Source: Schistosoma mansoni (taxonomy: Eukaryota; Platyhelminthes; Trematoda; Strigeidida; Schistosomatidae). From it: a DNA stretch of 64,000 nt. The notes below the pieces were generated by a model, which was given only the letters and a program-made list of their open reading frames with translations, ran no database searches and was not told the DNA's origin. Numbering within the stretch: position 1 is the first letter of the stretch; the number at the start of each line of letters is the position of its first letter. Shown in pieces: positions 34,744-62,826 of this stretch. A program made the translations under genes and the position numbers. The DNA lies in assembly GCF_000237925.1 (NCBI RefSeq), contig NC_031502.1, forward strand, positions 15,798,434-15,862,433. Direction: 5' to 3'.

Positions 34744-37700
34744 ACGGATTAACGGATATGAAAAGCGGAAAAATGAGTAAGAATGAACAGACAGTAGCAC
34801 TGGTTGGAATATTATTGGTAGTGTGTTTTAGACGTATAAGCCACAGTTATTTCAAGTGAAGCAGCGTAGACCATGTGTGAGTATGTGATCGTCTTGCCTT
34901 CTCCCGAAAGAGTCAGTTAAGAAGGCTATGCTCACGTCTTATGGAAGAATATTTCAGATAGAGACCGTTTGCAGCAACCACGTATGTGACTTTGTAGTAG
35001 GATTGGTTCTAACCACACAATACTCGAAGCTGATCATAAGATAATTGAGAAAATCAACACATATGGACGGAAAACAGACAGAAAACAGACTTTCCAACTT
35101 GAAACAAAGATAATAGCAATATGAACATTGATACGAATATTAATCGTCATCGATTTCTAAACACAAAGTCCTTTTACCGCTCATAAACTGTTAACCAATG
35201 GTTACTGCTACACACCTTAATATAACATGTTAAAATATCTCTGTGCTGAATCATTCTTGATTATGATAATCCCACTTGTTTAACCCTTATATAATCTTCA
35301 AATGGATCTTCATTTTCGGCGTGTTGAGAATGAAACCAAACATTTTTGAAACTACTACATGTATTTCCCATTTACTTGATACTGCATTCTTTTGGATTTA
35401 TCTTTCAGTCTATTGACAGCCGAGGGTTTGTATTATTCCACCTAAAGCCTGAACGTGAAAATCCCACATGACTGTTCATCGAACCAATGTCAGGTTGGTT
35501 TTGATGGGGGATTCGTGTATTAGTATTAATTCTAACCACAAGACACTCGAAGCTGAATATAAGACAACTGAGAAAACTCACACTCAACATTTAGCAAACT
35601 GTAAAGGGCAGTGATGGTAAATGCAGGGATAATTGATAGAAATGGCATGGCATAGCCATGCAGAAGTGGTCACCCTATGTAACCTATTGCTTTTCTTATT
35701 GATTATATTATTCTCTACCCAGGCCAAACTGTGCTCTTCAGAAGTGTTAAATGCCCTATTGCCTAATGTCACATAGAATGGGTCAGTATAAACTGTCATA
35801 TGACTTCCATGTAGGATCTTGTAGCTTAGGTAAGCACATCATAACGAATCTACAGTTTTGAGATTAGGCCTATTATTATAGTAGCAAAGACAAATGTACC
35901 AATATCGAACTACACCACATATGTTCACGAATTTCCCCAGAGTTTTTCACTATTTCTTTTAGGTTGTTGATAAATCCAAAGAATTTAGGTCTTCCGCATT
36001 TTTGGGTTGCATCTACTCTGGTTTATTGAATATCCTCAAAGCTATTTTCGAATTCTCTCAAACTGAAGAACCTTTGGTAGGGCAGTCGCTGTAGAAACAT
36101 AACGTCCAGTTCTATGAGAGCCATATTGGAAGTACACTGTCAAGTCGTATTAACCATTAGTAAGAAACAGCGAAACAACGCAAATATTTTATTTAGGTAC
36201 AGAATACAAAGAAACAAACAATAATTGAAATGATCCATCAATAAAAATTCTATGAACACTTTCCAGCGGTAACAAATGAACATGCTAGGAGACCAAAGCA
36301 GTATGCAGTAAAGTGAACCACTTCCTGTTATTCAGATACAGAATGCTTACCGTCACTTTACCCCTTCAAGGTTGTATAGACTAAAGTAGATTACTTTTGA
36401 ACACTAGATGACCTCAAACTTATGCCATCATAAATAAATTTACGTACATAAGAATCTGAATAACGCTTGCAAACACGCATACACAAAGGAAAAATCGTCG
36501 CACTTTAAGGAAGCTGTACTTTGATGAACGGCTGCTGGTTGAGAGTTATTTCAAATAAAGTTCACAGCACTTTATATGAAGACGTAGTGTGATAAATACG
36601 TAATCAGTCTGTTAAAAACGTCAACTTTCATGTATTACTTGGTACTTCTTGATGGTGTCCTCGAGAAAATCTAACGGGTTCCAACAGACACAACCATAAA
36701 TCTTTCTGAAATGTCGGAGCTATTAATTGTGGCTCTGGAAGAAGTCATATGATTTATCTATGTGGTTTAGGTGGTGTATCACGACGGCACTGAAAAAGTA
36801 AAAGTAAAGAGGAATGGCCAGGATGATGTTCATAAGTGGTGAAGTGGAATCACTTATGATGGAAGAATTAAGATATGGTCACCCACTTACTTTCGCAGGA
36901 TCAATTTTTATTTAAGTGTCCCTAGTTAAGAAAACAACCCACTAATACGGCAAAGAATGGGTAAAGAGCTGCATAAGTGGAGGGAGTTCAAAATAATTGA
37001 ACAGTTCAATACAATCCAGATCTCTAGAATGTGGAAAGGAAAACAAGGTGTTTGGACACAAAAACGATTTTTTCACAACAACTGCTATAATATGTTTCAT
37101 TAAAAGGTCCAGTTAGGTTGTCGTAAGATTTTTTTAGCGGAAAGTGACACAAATTCAAGGTCACAAACATGAATAAAAAGGGTGGTTGTTTTAGTAAAGT
37201 AGCATTGATACTAACAATTAGTTACACCCCTCCAGATCACAAGGATCCATAAGAAAACAAAGTTTTCTGCCCTAGAGTCATGTGAGGATTCATGTTGTCT
37301 CCATACCACAATGTTTGCTGGTCATAAACGCCATCCCACTTATGTTGTAATGTTAGCCTATCCCTTATGTCTGTGGTTCGTTTTGATATTCCTGTGATCT
37401 AGGCTCTATATTGCTGGACTAGATTGTCTTTGTCAGTTTCATGTTACAAGCACATCAGAGACAAAGCTTCCGTATTGTGGGTAAGATGTCGATTCAGTAT
37501 AACACATTGATAAGAAGTTAATTGACAGTATAAATGGTAAGGTAATGGCCAAATGGTACGTAGTTTGGGGATGGTGGTAATAAACAAGTAAGCAAGTAAA
37601 AAAAACAAATTATGGCAGTATTTCATAAGCCTTATGAAGACCTACGGTGAGCGCAATATAATTATCCAGTCATTTACTAATCATACAGAACAAGCATATA

Positions 37701-40700
37701 TAACAGTAAGTAAAACTTTTTCTGAGATTACCGCTTCTCTGATACTTTCTTTGCTATAATATCTTCGCTTATATCTACTGTAAGTCGAGTCAATAACAAA
37801 CAATTATAAATATTTGCAATATAATTCCTGTTACTGACGAGTTATGAAAAGGAAAATTAGTATGCGCGCTTCAGTAGCATTAAATGTAGCGAAAATAATG
37901 TTCTGAGATTGCCTCCACAGAGTTTCACTTTAATTGAGATCATGAAACGACCAGTGTTCGATCACCATTGAGAACCTTGTGGCACTGGAGAGCTGTTTCG
38001 TCCTGGTAGTGTATAATATGTAAGCCAACTAGCGTTCGAAAGAAATGGTCTGCAGGTGTCAAAGGGTGTGTAGATCACCAATTTAGATTGCAGTCTACTC
38101 GAGTTTAATGGAAAATGTAGAACCTTCAGATTTACGTCCAAATCACACCTCTAGGTCGGTATCCAAATTGAATCACTCTCTTGTGGTATCTAGATACTAT
38201 GGCTACAATGATTGCCGTAAGGAACAAATCGACTTTGTCAAAGAAATGTGTTAAGTAAAATAAAAAAGTAGAAAGTAACCATTGCCTCATTGACTAGTTC
38301 ATGGATTCCCAGTGACTGATGAGCATTGACTGTTCTCTACCTTGACGATGATTGGCAAATTATTTGACATTAATTTACCTGCATGGTGGATAATTTGCTT
38401 GGAGCCCACCGAAGTTCCACAATCCTTAAACGAGATATTGTGAGGAGCCTTGACTGAGTGTTTTTAGTCAGTTTTTTGTTCAGTAGAACTAAGATGGTGC
38501 ACAACAATGCTGAGGCCTAAAATGCTAAATATTCTAGGGAGTTATTAGCCAATGTGGTTAATAATTGAGCTCTGGTCAACTCCCAAGGACCTCTTTCTCT
38601 GAAAAGCATTTTATCAATGTCTAATGACGTCACATACTACGAAACACATCAATCTATGTGCAGCAAAATTAAAAGTAACTCATTACAAACTATAGGCGAA
38701 CTTAGACCTTATATTCTTAACATTATGGACGTAAAATGTGAATTCAAAACTGTATTTACTTTAGGATTGGCATTTGGATAGTAGGAGAGTGATCTTTGTC
38801 ACGGTAATATATTACTGTTTTTAATTTTGTCCTAAAACCAGAGATAGAAGACAAATTAGTTAATGATGGTCAACAGCATGTTTCTTGTTTATGACAAAGA
38901 AACGATTACTTATATCTGGTTCCTAAATGGCCTAGGGTTGGTGAAAATATATTTTCCAGGACAAAACAAGTTTGATATGACAGCCTATAAAAATACTTTC
39001 TCTGAATGCAAATTATCTCTGACAGCACCTAATGTCATCCAGTGCATGTTTCTCAAAGGTAGTCATTACTTGCAGACGTTCGAAGTTTTTTGCTGCTAGG
39101 CCTAACACCATAGTTACAGCAAATGGAAAACCTGGGTTCATCGCACAAATTGTAGGGGCGAGCAGGATTAGGTTTCGGCCATACACTAACCCTTGAGATT
39201 TGTTCACTGGCCCGTTTCTTTCGAGTACTATAGGTGGATGTAAATGTTCTGTAGTTGGCCTCGCGTGTAAGTGGATTACTTTGGCAGATATACTTTGTGT
39301 GTCTCAATCCTGACAATATTACAAGATTATTGGCCCCATTTTGCTTTAATTTTCCTAGACATGGTGACATCACGTCTCAAGGCTTTTAACGTGAGGAATA
39401 TTTTAATTCAGTAGGTCTGCACCTTGGTTACTGCTTTGATATCAATGCCTAGAAAGTTGTTAAGAATGTCGTGCAGTTGTTGTGCGCAATATTTTAAAAG
39501 TTACTAGACCCTTTGCACTGTCCTGTAGCATCAATCCAAGCAGTACGTCTTCACCAACGAGAATGAACGGAAGTAAGTTTCAGTCATCCCAGCTAATGAC
39601 TGCTAAACAAGCTATTCTTTGTCTATAGGGGTGATAGTGCACTGACATATTCTGGATAACACAAATCCAGATGATCACTTGTTCTTGCACAGTACTATAT
39701 CGTTGTAGTCAGTCTTCACCAATTAAAACTAATTGCTTTCAGATGACTACCAAATAGAGGAGGGACCAAAGGTATCATTTACTGAAGTACTCGATCACAA
39801 TACCACTAACGCACACAAAGAAAACATGTTGACGTTTCAAACTAAAAAACGGGAAAATGAATTGATAAACGTACGCAATAAATTGATTTTCAGGGCTATT
39901 GAACGAAAAATGAGAGACTACTTGTGCACCATAAGACTTTTAACTAACCCTTAAGATGAGGTTATGCATTGCCCTGTCTAATTAAGGCTCTGGAAAACTG
40001 CTGTTTGGTTATCTTAAGAAGCAACAATCTAAATGGTAAGTAGATGCATATTACGCACTAATACGAAGATGTACTAAATATGTCCTTAAGGCAATAAGTT
40101 ATCCGAACAATTTTAACTTAAGGTAGCTGCAGTATATACTGTAAGCTTGTCAAATGTGGCAGCACACAAACCTGTCCTTAGTATCTATACCCGTCAGCAA
40201 TGCCAGTCTTTTGTCCCAAATATGAAAAGAAGCAATTAGTGACTATCAGATACTTAATTAGAACACTGATAATGCAAAACGTACATTCAATTACACGTCA
40301 TCATGAAACATGTCCATATAATCCGGCTTCCCCGATGGTTGCTTGAGTATCTATATCCGAGGCAGACATACATTTTTTGACAACAACAATCCCCTGTAAC
40401 AGCAAGTTATTCTGGAGTCAGCAGTTGGACGGCATTGGTAACAGGACGAGTCACAGAAAAACGGGATGCTTACTTTGTACGTGGACGCCATGAGTACATT
40501 TCATCCGCAACAATCAGTATTATGTTATTCTTAAATGCTGAAAAACTTTCAAGGCATTTTTGAAGTCGTCCTATATCAAGAACCTTTGAGATAAGATCGT
40601 CTGCTGAGAAGTATCGGTTAGGTCGGTCAAAATACTTTCAAAAGCATCAAACGCAGCATTACTACTGAATAAATGGACAGAAAATTACGACTATCACAAG

Positions 40701-41230
40701 AGGACCGACTTTAGCTAGATCACCACCGAAAATCTAAAAAGTACTGGAAGGCCGTTTTGCATTGGTATGGGACATTTAACTACTGCTCATCCATGACCAT
40801 GCATCCGGAAAACTAACCTAAGGCCTGATTACTTCGTATTTGTTGTGTTGAATACTGACCTCCTCCTAGACAAATAGGATAAGCTACTTGAAACTGAGTT
40901 TTCTTCAACGACAAAGGCATACGACACTAGGTTTTATTCAGCTGAAGACAGACAAAAACATACAATATACGTGACTATCTGTCATTTTTACGTTTTGTGA
41001 GATATACAGGTATCCTGAATGCACATATACTACTAAGTCAAGCTAACCAACAAACACCTCACCAAGTTGCTGCGCCTCAATATGAAGTGACCGCCATGAG
41101 GAAATCCGTTCAAGGACGCTTAAGTGAAAAAGACGGTAATTTCAGTTCCAAGCTAGCTTTTATCCTTCTCAGGAAAAACTCCATGCTGTAAGTTCGTATG
41201 GGTTCACCGTGATCGGTAGTTAAGGGTGGG
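34744..41230. other. Gene-poor stretch, upstream of both divergent host genes
   Basis: No supported gene. An imperfect direct repeat of about 52 bases occurs at 35012-35063 and 35532-35583 (CTAACCACA...CTCGAAGCTGA). Frames of 60-106 codons around 38.9-40.0 kb have no recognisable motif. Parts of 39.0-39.4 kb look like decayed mobile DNA, but I cannot assign a family. Confidence 0.4.
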
Positions 41231-41239
41231 TTTCCGTTT

Positions 41240-42420
41240 ATTTAGTCACTCAGGCGTCGATATTTTGAGAAAATTTGTATTATGCATTTAATTAGATGTG
41301 TGACTTTGCTACGCTCCAATTTTTCTTTCAGCATGACTAAGTGCGCTACACTTGACACATTCGAAGTATGATGGGGTGCTATTTTATGTAGACTCCTTAA
41401 CAAGCTTTTAACGAAGTCTTCTAGACTTGCGGAGGGTTGAGGCACAAGTATTTTGAGCCACCAGATATCGAAGTCTCGTATCATCAGTACTCAGTAATTT
41501 GAATCTCTCTTGAATTCATTTTCCTTTACAGAGAAAGGTGTGAACTTCCTTAATGAACAACGGCGTGGAGTGTATAGTACTCCTTGGTGTGGTCGAATGA
41601 ATATGCGATGCAGTAGATTCTATGTATAAATTTCTGCATGCATTTCGAGCCGTCTCAAAGGAGGACTCTGGTTCTATCGTCCAATCTACTGAGAATGCTG
41701 AGTGTATAATTCCTTGTATATTTGCCTTTCGAATGTTTGACCTGTGTTGGACTGCCACATTGTTGTTGACAACGATATGGAAATCAAGGAATAAGACTGC
41801 AAGGTCACTTACCTAAGGGTGACATACAATCGAGATTTGTGATATCATCCTTATAATGGTTTAATATGAGATCTGGTAACGACGATTCAAAGTCTGAGTC
41901 GTATGCAGTGGTTTCTTTCACGTGTTGCACTAGGCCACATGTAATAACCGCATCAACTAGCCTTTGACAGGAAGAATTTTTTGACGACTCAGTTCTCAGA
42001 TTTTTTCAGTTCACCGTAGATGCATTAAAGTCTCCTAAGGTCAAACATTGACCACCTGATGACAGAGTGTCGGAACCATCAGGCAAGACTTCACTCACCT
42101 TAAAGTTCGAACTGTGGTAGACCAAACCAATCAGCAGCTCTTGTCCTTTGCATTTCAAGAGGCAACTAATTCCCACGTCCCATTTTTGTGGGATGTTATC
42201 AATAACGGTAAATGGGATAGTATTCCTAATGACTAGATCTACCCTGGATTTTGTTGGCTGTTACCAATGTGAGAATTTCAAAACCAAGTTCCCTACCGTC
42301 TACAGACTTAGTCAGCCAAGTTTCTGTGACAGCGACTATGTCCGGCTTGGAAGAGTCTGTCCGTAAACCTAGATCCGATAGGCAAGCTACAGGTATTTGA
42401 GTAACATATCTGAAAACCAC
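41240..42420 (-). mobile_element. Degenerate CR1/Jockey-type LINE fragment (endonuclease region)
   Basis: Minus-strand pieces read KPDIVAVTETWLTKSVDG (about 42.30-42.35 kb), PFTVIDNIPQKWDVGISCLL, LLIGLVYHSSNFKVSE and LTLGDFNAS (about 42.02-42.05 kb). These are in the order of the apurinic endonuclease domain of CR1/Jockey-type LINEs. Two further frames at 41516-41758 and 41242-41484 look like the linker before reverse transcriptase. No reverse transcriptase motif was found downstream. The copy is old and broken many times. Confidence 0.7.
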
Positions 42421-42429
42421 TTAAATGGC

Positions 42430-44115
42430 TTCATGATGCGCCCAAATAGGCTTCGTCATCATTCTCTGTCGGAGCCTCACCACCCGTAAAGTAGCAATTT
42501 TAGTGTCTTTCTCGTCGGCAAATAATCTTAGTTTTAATTACTTTTCAGCTTCACGTCTTTTCATACGGTCCACTAGCAGTACGTCGTTAAGGGCGAAACC
42601 CCCTGATTGTATTGTTAGGTCCTTTTTATTGGAAGATTTAAATACCACTTTTATTAGCTTGGTTTGATTGTTTTTCGAGTCTGTTTGGCGTAGAAAATTT
42701 CACACTTTCTCTGTAAGTCACCAAAAACGACAAAGACCGAAAAACGCCATCTATTATGAACTACCGCGTTTTAAACAATAATTCCCGCTTCATTTTGGTT
42801 GACTGCCAGGTACAAGGTCGAAATCGCATACGAGAGTGGGGTTTTCCATCACACTTTTAATCCGTGCCTTTAGTTTGTGGGTTTAAATGTTTGTTTCCAG
42901 ACTGTTTGTAACTGTAGTTCTAAAGGGTTGTAATGAGTTTCATTTCGATCATTGATTATAATAATAAATTTTGACAGCTTTTTAAGAAGAAAATATATAT
43001 TTAAAGCAAAACAAATGTTTTTTGCGCACTTCGTATGTGTTTACAGTTTTTTCGTCTTTCCTGTCCGTTTATTTCATGGAAATAGTAATACTTGTCGCAG
43101 TTATCGATAGATGGTCTGTACACATTAATTCCGGTGGTGGGTTAAAGTCATCGTGTGGGAAGTCGTTCACAGCCACACTCCAAGTGCAGTATTGGCATAC
43201 CACCTGGGTTTCATCCCAGTCCTATTTCATAAAGACATTTGACAGCGTCTTCTGTTTGTGCATAGTGCTATGAAATCAGCAAGGTATGGTCAAATACACG
43301 AAACTCAAGTCCGAAATTGGTTTACAAGTTAGCAATATTATGTTATGTCATATTGTCTTCGGATATTTGTGTATGTTGCCGTCTCGATTATTCCTAATGG
43401 GGCGGGACTATAAATTATGGATGATCTTTGTAACAGCGACACGGTAAAGTAGAAGCGACCTTTGATTGAAGCTTATTGATTGATTATTTGATTGGATCAA
43501 TACCTTTAACTGGGCAGTTGCAGCTAATTAGAAGCTAATTGAGCAGACAATTTATACACCACACAGGGGTATTTAATCCAACAGCAATTCCAGTCGACTA
43601 CACTTTGAGCGACATTAAAGTAGACTTGAGATACTACGACTATTTAAAAGAGTCTAATTATGGTTATTAATCAATGTGAGAAATAAGGTTAGGAATAACA
43701 GCTAATGTTAGGGTTCTCATCGTGAATTGACGTCAGCCATATGGTTTAGCTACGTAGATAAATGATTTCTATGTTTGTTATCCAAAATCTCATTTGTTCT
43801 CCCTTAAATTATATTCCTGGGGACCATTAAACGTGAAGAAAATACATTAAAATCAATCTGGCCCTTCCAAAAAAGTGGATGGAAAGCAAAGAAGTACTTT
43901 GTCTATCGGTTGTAAGTCCATCGTATGTCCTCAAGATCCTTTCTATTCAGATTTCCACACGCTCCTCTACACAACCCCAGGCACACAAAACATCTGGGCT
44001 AAATAACGTCTAACAACAGCGTCAGTAAGTGATACTTGTTCAAGTCATAGATATCCTGTCATAACTCTCCGATTTCTACAAGACCAAAGGTTCTTTGGAT
44101 GATCGAGTCGTCAAA
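42430..44115. other. 5' flank of PARG, nothing recognised
   Basis: No coding exon or clear promoter element can be supported. An upstream non-coding exon of PARG, or a trans-splice acceptor used in place of one, could lie at the right end. Confidence 0.35.
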
Positions 44116-60172
<16,057 letters not shown>

Positions 60173-60306
60173 ACGTTAATCCTTGATACATATGTAAAAT
60201 GCCACTAATTTTTATGTCAAACCTCTTTTTTATTTACCTTTTCACGAATAAGGTAGCTACAGTTTCACTTTTTTCGTTTTGCAACTTGTACAAAATGCAA
60301 GGAAAA

Positions 60307-60312
60307 AATAAA
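60307..60312 (+). terminator. PARG: PARG poly(A) signal
   Basis: AATAAA 135 bases after the stop; an overlapping second copy is at 60311-60316. Confidence 0.75.
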
Positions 60313-60316
60313 TAAA

Positions 60317-61778
60317 TCAACTCCATAGTGATCTTTTTTTATCCGTAATTAGAAACGTATTTTACAAAACAAGAAGTCCATTTTTATCTTAATGATTAGT
60401 TTTTCAGGATGGGAGTACAACCTCTATTTAGACAGTCGTGTTTCTATTAATTAAGTATTCGACGTTTAGATTTTCTTATAAATGTACTTCCCATCCCGCT
60501 AAATAGGATAGATTAATCATATATGTTATAACTATTAATATATATTCCTTATTACGACCCAGCTATTCCTATTGCTTAGTATTCTTAGACACCAATACAC
60601 TCGACAAGTCCCCAAATCAGAACACGGTTGGACAAGGAAGAAATTATATTCCAAATAACAGGAATAGATGAAGTAGAAAGCGCAATAAGAAATATGTTAG
60701 TATATTTATAGATTTTACATGAGAATATTCTAGAGTCTTCTCCAAGCAACGACTAGAGCTGATTGGATAAGAATTAGCCAATCAACGTGCAGCAACACCA
60801 TCATGCATGAAACATGCTTTAATCCAATCCATGTCCCGCTAACAATATATTATCCATGTATAACCAGGGATATAATTATCCAGTTTTTAATGTTCAAAGG
60901 TAACATCTAATCTAATGGTTTTCAAGTACTTGTTTCTTTCCGTCCAACGTTAATATGTAATAAGTGTAGTCGTCACTCGTACTTGACTACTGATTACACT
61001 TCTAAAAAACACAGGTCATAAATGATTGTACGGCTGCGTCTTTCAGCAGCCTAATTGCTTCTGTTTGGTAACTGTCTTAACATGAGTTTTACGCGGTTAC
61101 ATCATAGTCATACAAGTTTGACCGTTTATTGAGAACACGATATCGATACCAACAAGAACGTGTTAACACAAAGGTATAGGTTCAGCAGAATTGTTCCCCA
61201 GTATGAATTAGTTTCTTATATCTAATGTGACCGAATATATCTATCTTCAAACCTTGAGGAATCACAGCTCACTGGTTGTACAAATCAATAACAGTAGATA
61301 CTGCGTAGGTTACTGAAGAAAGGAGAAAATGTGTCATCACATAACAAACTATGATTGCTTAAGTTTTGTAAAATTGTAGGGTAAAATTTAACTGCTTACT
61401 ATTATTTCGGTATGCTTAAATAGATATGGAAAGTGACACTACAAAAGATACGCTTTGAATTAACTTTGTGATCCCATGATTAGTACTAAATTGTTGTTTA
61501 AGGGAAGATCCTAATCATTTCATTACGCTAAACATTTTTACTAATTCTCCTAATGAAACTTAAATATCCACACCATTAGCATTAGAGTAGTCGTTAGAGC
61601 CATCAGTCTTCAAAATAGTGGGTTGCACGTCCTAACCTCGGTCGGTTCATATCACTAACCGTAACAAAAGTAGTTTGGCTTACACCTGCGTACAGAAAGT
61701 TGTGCTTGCTGGATGGATAACCTTAATGCTTTCCCCTTGATTTACCAAAAAATGGAAAGGTAAGACTCAACATTTTTA
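60317..61778. other. Intergenic, downstream of PARG
   Basis: No gene seen. The stretch 61575-61650 has a faint tRNA-like look (TTAGAGCC ... GGGTTGCACGTCC) and may be a decayed tRNA-derived repeat. Confidence 0.4.
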
Positions 61779-62120
61779 TTATTTTATTCTTGAACTGCGA
61801 TACGTTGATATGTGTTTAATTGGGACTGGATTAATTTTAGACATACTTGTAATTTTAACGAATTTGTCACCAGATTTCACATGGTAGTCTGTTGGTTCTA
61901 GTTTTGTTAATTTACTCCGTCCGCTATTGTAATTGACACCAGTGTTGGAATCACTGAGACGGGTGGGTTTCACTTTTCGGTCAGTATTTGTATTTGTTCT
62001 AATTGTGTGTGCTTGATGTCCTACGCTTTGTACAGTATCTCGACTGGAATTTTTTAGTTTATCAATATTTTCTAACTTGTTTGACCAGTAATTGTTGTTA
62101 TCATGGAATTTTTGTGAAAT
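61779..62120 (-). CDS. Unidentified 3'-terminal exon
   Basis: On the minus strand a strong acceptor (ACATTTTATTTAG) opens a frame of 113 codons plus stop, beginning ISQKFHDNNNYWSNKLENID, with RTNTNTDRKVKPTRLSDSN in the middle, rich in Asn, Ser and Lys. The TAA overlaps an AATAAA-type signal, as in compact 3' ends. I recognise no domain. The upstream exons would have to lie at 62.1 kb or beyond, so the gene overlaps or encloses the plus-strand gene at 62827. Confidence 0.5.
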   Translation of the reverse strand: MSQKFHDNNNYWSNKLENIDKLKNSSRDTVQSVGHQAHTIRTNTNTDRKVKPTRLSDSNTGVNYNSGRSKLTKLEPTDYHVKSGDKFVKITSMSKINPVPIKHISTYRSSRIK

Positions 62121-62439
62121 CTAAATAAAATGTTAATGAAATAGAAGGAATTATTTGTAGGGATAAAAAATCATAGTGTTTACTGAATAAACTAAAAAGT
62201 GAATGTTAAGGCTTTAATTAATGCAATAAAATATGGAAGTTCATAGAATAGGCTTACAACAAAACGATTATTGTGTGTATTTCGGGTGAAAATATTATTG
62301 AACCAACCAAAACGAATATGTGGATCGGAGTCCGAACTAGCTATCTATGTTGAAAACTACGTCTTAACTAACTAAAAATGAAAAGATAGATTATTCAACA
62401 CACAAGGAATCACGTAAAGTTTACATTAAAAACGGTATC

Positions 62440-62601
62440 CAACTGCCCAAGTCCACTTCATAAACTTTGTGATATGCTTAATTGTGCTACATACTTCGCT
62501 AATGACATGTGGTGGCTCTGATGTAATGTTTTTATCGACATAACTAAAAGTGATGCCTTTATAGTCAACAATATAAGCGACACCGAAATCTAATTTTGAA
62601 T
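62440..62601 (-). CDS. Possible exon, unidentified
   Basis: A minus-strand frame after the acceptor CAAAATTAG reads FGVAYIVDYKGITFSYVDKN, then a segment with STIKHITKFMKWTWAVGY, and stops. Codon choice and residue mix look protein-like, but no clean donor linking it to 61779-62120 was found, and I know no matching family. Confidence 0.3.
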
Positions 62602-62826
62602 TAGTATCCGAAAAAGTGTTTGATAGTGAGGTAACAACATTTTATAACAATGAAGACATAAAGGTATGATTGCAAAGCGGAATAACTAATGCTAAAACTA
62701 TATATAGTTTACAGTAGAATAATTAAAGAATAGTTTAATACACTTATAGTCCTATCGATTATTGATTATCACAAGTTGATTACATTCAAATAAATCAATA
62801 CATCACTCTACGAATTTACATTTCCC

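Noticed and set aside
39733-39954. 73-codon plus frame after a TTTCAG acceptor, possibly an exon of a micro-exon gene
   Set aside because: No donor-linked neighbours of consistent phase and no signal peptide could be found; too weak.
61575-61650. tRNA-like stretch with partial A and B boxes
   Set aside because: Acceptor and anticodon stems do not pair well; at most a decayed tRNA-derived repeat.
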